Origin: an uncultured Lachnospiraceae bacterium
Lineage (GTDB): Bacteria > Bacillota > Clostridia > Lachnospirales > Lachnospiraceae
DNA length: 64,000 nt
Direction of reading: 5' to 3'
Assembly: GCA_910586555.1 (NCBI GenBank)
Contig: CAJUJY010000006.1
Location: forward strand, 1 to 64,000
Shown here in pieces: positions 37,449 through 45,736 of this stretch. Positions within the stretch are counted from its first letter, which is position 1. Every line of letters starts with the position of its first letter. The translations under genes and the position numbers were made by a program. The notes under the pieces were generated by a model, which had not been told where the DNA came from, did not search any database, and worked only from the letters and a program-made list of their open reading frames with translations.

Positions 37449-37913
37449 TTATAATGTTATAACACTTCCTGTTATATCCCTTGATACCCACATGGACATT
37501 CCAGGCCCGTGGTTGCCATATGGCCTTGTGTGGAATCCAAAGCGTTCATAAAAACTCTCCCTCCCATACGCTGCCATCAGGCTTACCATAACAGTTTCCC
37601 CATCAAGAACATCTTTTCTTATATAATCAAGTACCCTGCTTATAAGTTCTGTACCAATATGGAAACCCTGGTAATCAGGGTGTACAATAACATCAGTAAT
37701 AAAATATGTATATCCCCCGTCACTTACTATTCTTGCCATGCCGGCAGGATTTTGGCCGCACATGGCAACACATAAGTAAAATGAATTATTAATTGCTATT
37801 GCTGCCCTTTTTTCTGTTACCTTAATCCAGCTAACCGCCTTTCTTAACGCATTGTAATCATCTACTGATATATTGTTTGTATATACTATCCCGCCTGGCG
37901 GCATGCTTTTCAT
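37449..37913 (-). CDS. GNAT family N-acetyltransferase
   Basis: This 154-residue single-domain acetyltransferase has an acetyl-CoA motif VHPDYQGFHIGTELISRVLDY and a C-terminal FYERFGFHTRPYG strand typical of the family. The substrate is unknown. The start is ATG 37913, behind GGGGG and TTAAT. The 5' leader forms the pseudoknot described at 37929-37984, shared with PNP, deoC and trxA, so the gene may be under the same translational control. Confidence 0.88.
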   Translation of the reverse strand: MKSMPPGGIVYTNNISVDDYNALRKAVSWIKVTEKRAAIAINNSFYLCVAMCGQNPAGMARIVSDGGYTYFITDVIVHPDYQGFHIGTELISRVLDYIRKDVLDGETVMVSLMAAYGRESFYERFGFHTRPYGNHGPGMSMWVSRDITGSVITL

Positions 37914-37928
37914 ATTAACCCCCGTTCC

Positions 37929-37984
37929 TGCACTGCCTCTGTGCATAAAAAGCTTTGTGCAGGCAGTGCATAAAACACAAATGC
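37929..37984 (-). promoter_or_regulatory. Candidate pseudoknot RNA element (copy 1, GNAT)
   Basis: On the transcribed minus strand, the hairpin GC(A)TTTGTG (37984-37976) pairs with CACAAAGC (37959-37952). Its loop holds TGCACTGCC (37970-37962), written GGCAGTGCA on the plus strand. That loop segment pairs with GGCAGTGCA (37937-37929), which lies just before the ribosome site AACGGGGG. The H-type fold matches three other leaders in this window. Confidence 0.6.
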
Positions 37985-37994
37985 TAAATTAATT

Positions 37995-39752
37995 TTATAA
38001 TTTAAATATTGCTACACTTTTTTGCAGTTCATCTGACAAACCCTGCAAGTTTCCTGCTGAAACAGCCAGGGTATTAATTGTAGAATTAAGCTCCTGTACA
38101 GAAGTTGCTGTTTCCTCAGCAGCAGAAGCATTTTCCTCTGAAACTGAAGAAAGATTTGCAATAATTTGTAATACATTTGTTTTTTCTTTATCACATGCAT
38201 CTGTCTTAATCCTTATATCCCCTGCTTCCTCACGTGATCTGTCAATACCTGTATGGACATTGGCAAACTGCTGCCTTGTCTGTTCAAACTTTTCCTGCTG
38301 TTTATTTACAATGCTTCTTACCTCATTCATAACATTAACAGTATTTTTAGAATCATCTAAAAGCTCATTAATAGTTTCTGCTATGCTTCCAGCAGATTCA
38401 TTTGACTGCTCTGCAAGTTTTTGTATCTGCCCTGCAACAACTGCAAACCCGCGTCCAAGTTCACCTGCCCTTGCTGCCTCAATAGATGCATTAAGTGATA
38501 AAAGATTGGTTTCCTCTGCAATAGAAGTAATAAGCTGTATTGCATCACTAATCCTTGCTGCGGATTCATTTGTAGCATTTACCCTGTCATCTATCCTTTC
38601 AATCGCATCCATTGTCGCATTGTTAGATTCTGCAAGCCCGTTTATAATAACCATGGCATCATCACCATTCTCTTTCATTTCCCCAGATATACTGTCAAGA
38701 TTATGCACAGAACCAACTATGCCTCCAATCATTTCACCTATGGCATCAATCCTTGCAGAAGCACCTTCTACATCATCTGCCTGTGAAATAACACCCTTAG
38801 TAATGCCATCTACAGACTGCTCCAGTTCGCCTGCTGTAATGCTTGTCTGTGAAGCCATATTACTTAATTCATTTCCTTCCTTTTTCAAAACATCAACCGA
38901 ATTTTTAATATTGGATACTACATCTGTAAGTTCCTGCTGCATCTTATGGACACTCCTCATCATATCACCAAGCTCGTCACCCCTTTTAAGGCCCCTTTTA
39001 TCAACTGGTTCATTAAGGATACCCATGGCAATTTTAGAAACCGCATTTTCTGCGGCAACAATCCCGCTTTTTATCCCTATTGTAACAAGTGAAATTAATA
39101 TAATAGATATTACTAATATCATAATCCAGGCTACAATAACCGACTGGACTTTTGAAGCTACAAAAGATTCAACACTATCTGCCGGCTGCCCTACAAAATA
39201 CATTCCGATTATGCTGCCACTGGAATTATACATTGGCATATAACATGCATAATAATTTACATGGTTTACAACAATATTGTTTAAATGTACAATTTCCCCT
39301 TTGCCTGTAACACTGTTATATACCTCTGGATCAGCAGTTGTACCTAAAATCCTTTCTCCTGTTTCATCACTTATAAGTGTTGTTGCATACCTTACATCGC
39401 CATAAAATAATGTAACTTCCTTATCATTCCCTTCTGTAAAACTATCAATAAGCCTTTCATTTTCTGTAACATTAAGCTCCCCCTTCATAAGTTCACCATT
39501 TCCAGATAATGAATAATCACCTTCATCAATAGCTGTGTAGGCAGCATTAACACTTGTTGTTATAGCTTCAAGTGAAGCAAAAACCTCCTCCTGCATCCCT
39601 TCCCTTATACCCCTGATTCCAACAACAGTAAGGACAATTCCCATAATCAAAGTAGGGAATATAGATATTCCCAGTATTTTGCCTGACAAAGATAAGCCAT
39701 GCCTCCTTTTTCTGTCTTGTCCATTTTTCGTGTTTGTCCCCATTCCATTCAT
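37995..39752 (-). CDS. Methyl-accepting chemotaxis protein with Cache sensor
   Basis: This is a 585-residue transmembrane chemoreceptor. TM1 lies near residues 25-47. A single-Cache-type external domain follows (TLFYGDVRYATTLISDETGERILGT ... YYACYMPMYNSSGSIIGMYFVGQP). TM2 is near 210-232, then HAMP, then the signalling helices with the conserved hairpin tip IAEETNLLSLNASIEAARAGE. The start ATG is behind GGAGGTTAATTC. No flagellar or che genes are nearby, so it is an orphan receptor. The ligand is unknown; the PYxx Cache3 form often binds small organic acids or amines. Confidence 0.94.
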   Translation of the reverse strand: MNGMGTNTKNGQDRKRRHGLSLSGKILGISIFPTLIMGIVLTVVGIRGIREGMQEEVFASLEAITTSVNAAYTAIDEGDYSLSGNGELMKGELNVTENERLIDSFTEGNDKEVTLFYGDVRYATTLISDETGERILGTTADPEVYNSVTGKGEIVHLNNIVVNHVNYYACYMPMYNSSGSIIGMYFVGQPADSVESFVASKVQSVIVAWIMILVISIILISLVTIGIKSGIVAAENAVSKIAMGILNEPVDKRGLKRGDELGDMMRSVHKMQQELTDVVSNIKNSVDVLKKEGNELSNMASQTSITAGELEQSVDGITKGVISQADDVEGASARIDAIGEMIGGIVGSVHNLDSISGEMKENGDDAMVIINGLAESNNATMDAIERIDDRVNATNESAARISDAIQLITSIAEETNLLSLNASIEAARAGELGRGFAVVAGQIQKLAEQSNESAGSIAETINELLDDSKNTVNVMNEVRSIVNKQQEKFEQTRQQFANVHTGIDRSREEAGDIRIKTDACDKEKTNVLQIIANLSSVSEENASAAEETATSVQELNSTINTLAVSAGNLQGLSDELQKSVAIFKL

Positions 39753-40007
39753 GAATTAACCTCCAATTATTAGATTATTGCATAAACCCAGTACAGACGC
39801 ATATATTTATTATATCATTGATGCGGCACAAAATCTATTATTTTCGTATATTTTTACGTCTATAATGCAAGATTTATATTGTTCCATAGCTGCCAGTGGA
39901 ATTTTATACTGCCAGAAACCAGCCAGCCCTTATAAACCAGGTGCAGCGCTTAAAAAACATGCCTTTCAATGGCTATATACCCGCAATTATAGAAATGGAG
40001 GTTTTTA

Positions 40008-41609
40008 ATGGAACTTGTAACACATACAATACAAACAAATGAATTAAAATGCAGAAGCAATATACAGGCCACCCTTGAAGATGATATGAATGTGCCTGAT
40101 ACAAAACCTGATATTGAGAAACTTGTTAAGACCCAGGGAAAAATACAGATAACTGATATAAACCCTTCTGATGGAAAAGTAAACATACGTGGCAACCTTT
40201 CATTTTCACTTTTATATTCAAGTAATGATGATATACGTCCAATACATAATATAAAAGGACAAATTCCTTTTAATGAACAAGTTAATATGGATAGTGTAAC
40301 TGCTACTGATGATGTATTTTGCCATTTTGAATTAGAAGACTGCCAGGCAAGCCTTATTAATTCAAGGAAGGTAAGCATACGTGCAATTTTAAGCCTGGAC
40401 TGCTGCCAGAATGAACAGAAAAATATTACTATAGGTACAGATATTATATCAGAAGATGCAGCAAGGGCAGGAATGGAGGAATCTGTTCCGCCTGAGGGAC
40501 TTAATAAAAAGTTTAATACAGTTTCATATACACAGCTTGCACTCCAAAAAAATGATATATTCAGGATAAGTGATGAAGCAGTCCTGCCTAAAGGCAAACC
40601 TGCTATTGACACCCTTTTATACTATGAAATAACACCACAGAATGTACAGACAAGGATTGTAGAAGATGGTATACGTATTATAGGTGACATGCTGCTTTTT
40701 GCACTTTATACCCCTGAAATAGAAGAACGCCGGCTTGAATATATTGAAACTGAAATACCATTTGACGGGGTTATTAATTGTAATGGCTGTAGTGAAAATA
40801 TGATACCTGATATAGAAATTACAGTTTCTTCAAGGGAAGCTTCTGCAAAGCCTGATGAAGACGGTGAAAACAGGATTCTTGATGTTGAGCTTATCTTAAA
40901 ATTACAGATGAAATTTTATGAAGATTATGAAATGCAAGTACTTGATGATGCATATTCTACTTCATGTGATTTACAGCTTGCCAGGGAAAATATTAACTAT
41001 GAAAAACTTTTAATGAAAAACCAGAGCAGTGTACGGATTTCTGACCATATTAATATAAACAATAGTGACAATATACTGCAAATATGCAGCAGCAGCGGCA
41101 CAATACAGATTGATGAACAGGAAATAACAGAAGACGGCATACAGATAGAAGGTGCTGTAACGCTTGATATACTTTATATAACTGATAATGATGACAGGCC
41201 TTTAGGTATGACAAAAGGGGTTATACCGTTCAGCCACCTTGTAGAAATAAAAGGCATATCTGATGAAGATTCTTATGAATTACAATCTGATATAAACCAG
41301 ATAAATTTAATAATGATTGATAAAGAAGAAGTAGAAGCAAAAATTACCATTTCAATATGTGCCCTTGTATTTACCAGCAAAAACCAGGATGCTATAACAG
41401 GAATAACAGAAAGTCCCCTTGACTTGCAGAAATTCAATGATATGCCAGGACTTGCTGGTTTTATAGCAGGTGATAATGATACTTTATGGGATATTGCCAA
41501 AGAGTATAATACAACCCCGGAAAGCATTATGGAACTAAACGGCTTAACAAATAACCAGATACATAAAGGTGACCGTCTTCTGCTTATGAAAATAGTTGAC
41601 GGGATATAA
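40008..41609 (+). CDS. SPOCS (DUF3794) and LysM domain spore protein
   Basis: This is a 533-residue protein with repeated SPOCS/DUF3794 segments (ATLEDDMNVPDTKPDIEKLV; later DIEITVSSREASAKPDEDGENRILDVELIL and IQIEGAVTLDILYITDNDDRP) and a C-terminal LysM repeat (IAGDNDTLWDIAKEYNTTPESIMELNGLTN). The combination is known from spore coat or spore-surface morphogenetic proteins of Clostridia, where LysM binds the cortex. The start ATG follows GGAGGTTTTTA. It is monocistronic and ends at the GC-rich terminator at 41618. It is expected to be mother-cell expressed; that is inference. Confidence 0.9.
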   Translation: MELVTHTIQTNELKCRSNIQATLEDDMNVPDTKPDIEKLVKTQGKIQITDINPSDGKVNIRGNLSFSLLYSSNDDIRPIHNIKGQIPFNEQVNMDSVTATDDVFCHFELEDCQASLINSRKVSIRAILSLDCCQNEQKNITIGTDIISEDAARAGMEESVPPEGLNKKFNTVSYTQLALQKNDIFRISDEAVLPKGKPAIDTLLYYEITPQNVQTRIVEDGIRIIGDMLLFALYTPEIEERRLEYIETEIPFDGVINCNGCSENMIPDIEITVSSREASAKPDEDGENRILDVELILKLQMKFYEDYEMQVLDDAYSTSCDLQLARENINYEKLLMKNQSSVRISDHININNSDNILQICSSSGTIQIDEQEITEDGIQIEGAVTLDILYITDNDDRPLGMTKGVIPFSHLVEIKGISDEDSYELQSDINQINLIMIDKEEVEAKITISICALVFTSKNQDAITGITESPLDLQKFNDMPGLAGFIAGDNDTLWDIAKEYNTTPESIMELNGLTNNQIHKGDRLLLMKIVDGI

Positions 41610-41617
41610 TAAATGCA

Positions 41618-41660
41618 GCGTGCGGATATAATTTCCTGCCAGCATAGCTGGCCCGCACGC
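41618..41660. terminator. Bidirectional terminator between spore gene and ilvE
   Basis: GCGTGCGG (41618-41625) pairs with CCGCACGC (41653-41660), and GCCAGC/GCTGGC forms a second stem inside. It sits between two convergent genes. Confidence 0.65.
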
Positions 41661-41685
41661 CACATAATTTGTATGTTTACTGCAA

Positions 41686-42714
41686 TTATTCTTTTATAAC
41701 TTTAATCCAGCCTTCTGGGGCTTCTATGCTGCCCATCTGTATACCTGTAAGTGTGTTATACAGTTTCTTTGTAACAGGCCCCATATCCTCCATTCCAGAA
41801 GGAAAGCAGATTTCACCGCCACTATAAGCAATCTTCCCTACAGGTGAAATAACTGCTGCTGTACCACAAAGCCCACACTCTGCAAAGTCTTTTACTTCAT
41901 CAAAATATACTTCCCGCTCTTCAACTTCAAGCCCAAGATAATCTTTAGCTACTGCCATAAGGGAACGGCGTGTTATTGATGGAAGAATACTATCTGACTT
42001 TGGTGTTACCACTTTATTGTCCTTTGTAATAAAAATAAAGTTTGCACCACCTGTTTCTTCAACCTTTGTACGTGTAGCAGCATCAAGGTACATGTTTTCA
42101 TCAAACCCTTTATTATGTGCATCTACTATTGCATGAAGGCTCATTGCATAATTAAGCCCTGCTTTAATATGTCCTGTGCCATGAGGGGCTGCCCTGTCAA
42201 AATCACTTACACGTATTACAATAGGCTTTGCACCGCCCTTAAAATATGGGCCTACTGGTGTAGTAAATATCCTGAACTGGTATTCATTTGCAGGCTTAAC
42301 ACCAATTACTGCATCACTTCCAAACATGTAAGGCCTTATATATAATGTTGCACCTGAACCAAACGGAGGCACATAACCAATATTTGCTTCAACAGTTTTT
42401 ACTACTGCATCAATAAAACGTTCTTTAGGAAACCTGGGCATCTCTAAACGTGCCGCAGAATCCATAAGCCTTTCTGCATTCAGGTCTGGCCGGAAACAGA
42501 CTACTTTGCCATCTTGTGTTGTATATGCTTTCAGTCCCTCAAAAATTGTCTGTGCATACTGAAGGACACATGCACATTCACTAATTGTAATGGTATCATC
42601 TTCTATAAGTGCGCCATTGTCCCATGCACCATTCTTATAATTTGATACATACCTTTTGTCTGTCTTCATATAACCAAATCCAATATTACTCCAGTCGATG
42701 TCTTTCTTTGCCAT
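41686..42714 (-). CDS. ilvE: Branched-chain amino acid aminotransferase
   Basis: This 342-residue PLP enzyme of fold class IV converts Leu, Ile and Val to their 2-oxo acids and back. The PLP lysine is in GHIKAGLNYAMS. Other family blocks are GLKAYTTQDGKVVCFRPD, LYIRPYMFG, VEETGGANFIF and GTAAVISPVG. The ATG at 42714 is chosen because GGAGACTGAT precedes it; the in-frame extension to 42783 reads like leader. The minus-strand leader can form ACA.GATG/CATC.TGT with GGCGC in the loop and GCGCC downstream, a weak echo of the pseudoknot leaders. Confidence 0.95.
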   Translation of the reverse strand: MAKKDIDWSNIGFGYMKTDKRYVSNYKNGAWDNGALIEDDTITISECACVLQYAQTIFEGLKAYTTQDGKVVCFRPDLNAERLMDSAARLEMPRFPKERFIDAVVKTVEANIGYVPPFGSGATLYIRPYMFGSDAVIGVKPANEYQFRIFTTPVGPYFKGGAKPIVIRVSDFDRAAPHGTGHIKAGLNYAMSLHAIVDAHNKGFDENMYLDAATRTKVEETGGANFIFITKDNKVVTPKSDSILPSITRRSLMAVAKDYLGLEVEEREVYFDEVKDFAECGLCGTAAVISPVGKIAYSGGEICFPSGMEDMGPVTKKLYNTLTGIQMGSIEAPEGWIKVIKE

Positions 42715-42869
42715 ATCAGTCTCCATTCCGCCACTGGCGCTGGTGACACAAATCGTAACAAAAACAAGATGTGCGCCTTCCATCGTGTTGTATTTTCCAG
42801 CTAATACATATTAGATTTTACATCTTGTCCTATATGGTGTCAAGTTATTATATTTAACTTTATTCATCT

Positions 42870-43307
42870 TTAAGTTAAATCACTTTCAATCATATTAACC
42901 CTTCTGACATGGCGCTCTTCATTTGAAAACTCTGTTTCAAGAAATGTATCTACAATCTTTAATGCATGTCCTGGCCCTATTACCCTTGCACCCATTGCAA
43001 GAATATTAGCATCATTATGTTCCCTTGTAGCCTGTGCACTAAATACATCATGGCATAATGCAGCACGTATTCCCTTTACTTTATTGGCAGCAATAGATAT
43101 CCCTATACCTGTCCCGCATATAAGTATTCCTTTGTCACATTCACCTGATACAACTGCATTAGCTACTTTTTTTGCATAGACTGGATAATCACATGATTTC
43201 TCATCATAACTTCCATAATCCTTATATTCTATGCCTTTCTCCTGTAAATGTTTAATAACCTCCTGTTTAAGCCCATAACCTCCCTGGTCACTGCCTAATG
43301 CTATCAT
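42870..43307 (-). CDS. rpiB: Ribose-5-phosphate isomerase B
   Basis: This 145-residue sugar-phosphate isomerase of the RpiB/LacAB type links ribose-5-P and ribulose-5-P. The N-terminus IALGSDQGGYGLK and the active-site CGTGIGISIAANKVKGIRAALC are diagnostic, with His in REHNDANILAMGARVIG. It overlaps the 3' end of the phosphatase-like gene by 20 bases and shares its transcript, in the order Sua5, phosphatase, RpiB known from Bacillus (ywlC-ywlE-ywlF). Confidence 0.96.
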   Translation of the reverse strand: MIALGSDQGGYGLKQEVIKHLQEKGIEYKDYGSYDEKSCDYPVYAKKVANAVVSGECDKGILICGTGIGISIAANKVKGIRAALCHDVFSAQATREHNDANILAMGARVIGPGHALKIVDTFLETEFSNEERHVRRVNMIESDLT

Positions 43308-43782
43308 TGTCTTCTCCTCCTTCTTCGTGATAAATTGCTTCTATTCTAAGGATTACCCTTTCAACCCTTTTTTGCACTTCTTCAAAAAAGCTTTTATATT
43401 GTGCGTCATCTGCACCATATGGATTAACCATGTCTGTGTCTTCACCTATAAATTCCCCTATTGTATAGACATTGCTGTCTAACCCGAAGTCTTCCATAAG
43501 TTTGACTTTCTCACTAAATGCCATTGCCAGCATAAGTGTGTCCTGTGTTATATCCTCCTTTTTAAGCTGCATTGAATGTTTATGGTTGCTTACACCTATA
43601 TCATGGCTGCTAAGTATTACATTTACCTTGGGGCTTATTGGCTCTGAAAAAAGAACAACTATTCCCCTTGAAACAGCCTCTGGAAGCCATGCAGGAGCTA
43701 TTTCCTTATAAACAGCTTCCGCCACCGGACTACAAAAAGTATTAGTTGTACATATAAATATTACTTTATCATAACTTTTCAT
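43288..43782 (-). CDS. LMW protein phosphatase-like protein with degenerate active site
   Basis: This 164-residue protein has the low-molecular-weight phosphatase fold and sits in the ywlE (arginine phosphatase) position of a conserved operon. Its P-loop reads CTTNTFCSPVAE instead of C-T-G-N-T-C-R-S. The first Cys is kept, but the catalytic Arg is Cys and the second Cys is Phe. The usual acid motif DPF/DPY is NPYGA, so the general-acid Asp is Asn. Codons TTT TGT stand where TGT CGT is expected. Catalysis is doubtful; a binding or regulatory role is possible. The start follows GGAGGAGGAC. Confidence 0.82.
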   Translation of the reverse strand: MKSYDKVIFICTTNTFCSPVAEAVYKEIAPAWLPEAVSRGIVVLFSEPISPKVNVILSSHDIGVSNHKHSMQLKKEDITQDTLMLAMAFSEKVKLMEDFGLDSNVYTIGEFIGEDTDMVNPYGADDAQYKSFFEEVQKRVERVILRIEAIYHEEGGEDNDSIRQ

Positions 43783-43814
43783 GTCCTCCTCCTTTCTCTA
43801 TTCTTTATTGTGCA

Positions 43815-44870
43815 TTATGCCTGCACTATATGATATGCGGCGGCTTTTATCATTCTGTTCATCACAGCTCCCCCAAGAATATCATTATCAAAACTTTCTG
43901 AATATATATATTGTGCCCCCAGATAATCCATTTCCCTTAATATATCATATAACCCGGCAGCAATAGAAGCTTCATGTTTTCTTGAACCTATACTTTTTAC
44001 AATACTGCATTTATACTTGTCCTTTGTTTCATTTGTAGCTATAACTGCTGTTTTACATCCTTTTTTTTCTTTTTCCTCTGCCAGCATGTTAATCTTTGCA
44101 GTTACTTTTTGTATATCCCCCTCAACAATTACAAGTTCACCTTTTGGTGCATAGTGCCGGTATTTCATGCCAGGGGCTTTTGCAGCTATATCTTTCCTTA
44201 TTACCCTGCTTTCTATAACAGGGTCTGTATAAACACTTTCTGCTACTTTTTCAAGCATTGCTTTTGTAATATAGCCTGGCCTTAATATTACAGGATCTGC
44301 CCCGCTTACGTCTACTATTGATGATTCAATGCCAATGCCTGCACTGCCGCCATCAATTACCATGTCAATCCTGCCATCTAAATCTTCTATAACATGTTCT
44401 GCCCTGACAGGACTTGGCCTTCCTGATATATTGGCACTTGGTGCTGCAATATATACTCCAGACTGTCTTATAAGCTCCCTTGCAACTGCATGTGCTGGCA
44501 TTCTTACAGCAACTGTTAAAAGCCCGCCAGTAACAGATGAAGGAACTATCTCTTTCTTTTTAAAAATTAATGTAAGAGGGCCTGGCCAGAATGTTTTTGC
44601 AAGCTTAAGCCCGTTTTCTGTAATGCCATCTGCCACTTTATACAAATCTTCCATATCAGCAATATGTACTATAAGCGGGTTATCAGATGGTCTTCCTTTA
44701 GCTTTATATATTTTTGATGCTGCAAAAGGATTTAGTGCATCACCGCCAAGTCCATAGACTGTTTCCGTCGGAAATGCCACAAGGCCTCCGTTCTTTAATA
44801 TATCACATGCTTCCTTTAGTTCCTCTTTGCTAAAGTCTTCCGGGTTTACTTTTTGTACTTTCGTTACCAT
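43815..44870 (-). CDS. L-threonylcarbamoyladenylate synthase (Sua5/YwlC type)
   Basis: This 351-residue enzyme makes threonylcarbamoyl-AMP for the t6A37 modification of tRNAs. The N-terminal YrdC domain shows GGLVAFPTETVYGLGGDA, KGRPSDNPLIVHI, RMPAHAVARELI and APSANISGRPSPV. The C-terminal Sua5 domain begins after PGMKYRHYAPKGEL. The ATG at 44870 has GGAG six bases upstream; the ATG at 44882 overlaps that site. It heads the Sua5-phosphatase-RpiB run. Confidence 0.96.
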   Translation of the reverse strand: MVTKVQKVNPEDFSKEELKEACDILKNGGLVAFPTETVYGLGGDALNPFAASKIYKAKGRPSDNPLIVHIADMEDLYKVADGITENGLKLAKTFWPGPLTLIFKKKEIVPSSVTGGLLTVAVRMPAHAVARELIRQSGVYIAAPSANISGRPSPVRAEHVIEDLDGRIDMVIDGGSAGIGIESSIVDVSGADPVILRPGYITKAMLEKVAESVYTDPVIESRVIRKDIAAKAPGMKYRHYAPKGELVIVEGDIQKVTAKINMLAEEKEKKGCKTAVIATNETKDKYKCSIVKSIGSRKHEASIAAGLYDILREMDYLGAQYIYSESFDNDILGGAVMNRMIKAAAYHIVQA

Positions 44871-44917
44871 GTCCTTCTCCATTCCATACTAGCTGTAAAA
44901 GATGCTTTTTACCATAA

Positions 44918-45643
44918 TTATGCTTCTTTTTGTGCACCTGCTGCTTCAAGGTAACAAAGTGTCCCATCTGCAACAGCTTCTGCAACTTTTTTCTGGTAAT
45001 CTTTATTTACAAGCATCTGTGCTTCCTGTGGGTTTGATAAAAAACCACACTCTACAATTATTGCAACACTTTCTGAATTTTTCAATATGTAGTAATCTGC
45101 ATTTGGCTTTGCTACTCTGCTATTGCTTTTATCAAGGCTTTCTGAAAGCTGTTTTTGCATTATTTCTGCAAACTTCTTCCCTTCCTCTGATGATGCCTGG
45201 TAAAATACCTGTGCACCTTTAGAACTTTCCTGTGTAAAACTGTTCTGGTGTATGCTTACTATAACATCAGGTTTTTCACTATTCATAAGTTCTACACGTC
45301 TTTTTAAGTCTGCTGCTTTTTTATTGCTGTCATTTTCATTATATAAACCTGTATCAGTTTCCCGTGTCATAACAACTTCACAGTCCCTGTCTTCTAACTC
45401 TTTTTTAAGGCAGGTGGCAATGGCAAGATTTATATCTTTCTCATATGCCCCATTAACACCAACTTTACCTGGATCTATACCACCATGCCCACTGTCAATT
45501 ACTACTTTATATTTCTTATTTCCTTTAACCGATACTTCTTCAAATACATCCTTTGCAGTTATATATGTTACTATTCCCACAATAAAAAGAACACATACAG
45601 TTATAAGCATCACAAGTGATTTGCCTTGTTTTCCTGCTGCCAT
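44918..45643 (-). CDS. cwlD: Germination-type N-acetylmuramoyl-L-alanine amidase
   Basis: This 241-residue amidase has an N-terminal membrane anchor (LVMLITVCVLFIVGIVTYI) and an Amidase_3 domain: VVIDSGHGGIDPGKVG, MTRETDTGLY, VSIHQNSF and IIVECGFLSNPQEAQML, which give the zinc ligands and catalytic Glu. Length and motifs fit CwlD, which strips peptides so that muramic-delta-lactam can form in spore cortex. The start follows AAAGGACGG. A long imperfect hairpin lies directly upstream (45660-45701). Confidence 0.88.
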   Translation of the reverse strand: MAAGKQGKSLVMLITVCVLFIVGIVTYITAKDVFEEVSVKGNKKYKVVIDSGHGGIDPGKVGVNGAYEKDINLAIATCLKKELEDRDCEVVMTRETDTGLYNENDSNKKAADLKRRVELMNSEKPDVIVSIHQNSFTQESSKGAQVFYQASSEEGKKFAEIMQKQLSESLDKSNSRVAKPNADYYILKNSESVAIIVECGFLSNPQEAQMLVNKDYQKKVAEAVADGTLCYLEAAGAQKEA

Positions 45644-45659
45644 GCCAAAACCGTCCTTT

Positions 45660-45701
45660 CAACATACTTATATATGCTATATGTATATGTAAGTATTGTT
45701 G
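45660..45701 (-). promoter_or_regulatory. Intergenic stem before cwlD
   Basis: CAACA.TACTTA (45660-45670) pairs with TAAGTA.TGTTG (45690-45701), with a bulged A and a further AT-rich inner stem. It is in the transcript between GH18 and cwlD, just before the ribosome site. Confidence 0.4.
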
Positions 45702-45736
45702 CTTAAAGAACGTATATTAACTGTTCTTTTATTACA

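Noticed and set aside
42715..42783. T-box or fifth pseudoknot before ilvE
   Set aside because: There is no T-box sequence, and the leader is too short. The GGCGC/GCGCC pairing is possible, but the GAAAAGAGG context is missing and a local hairpin competes.
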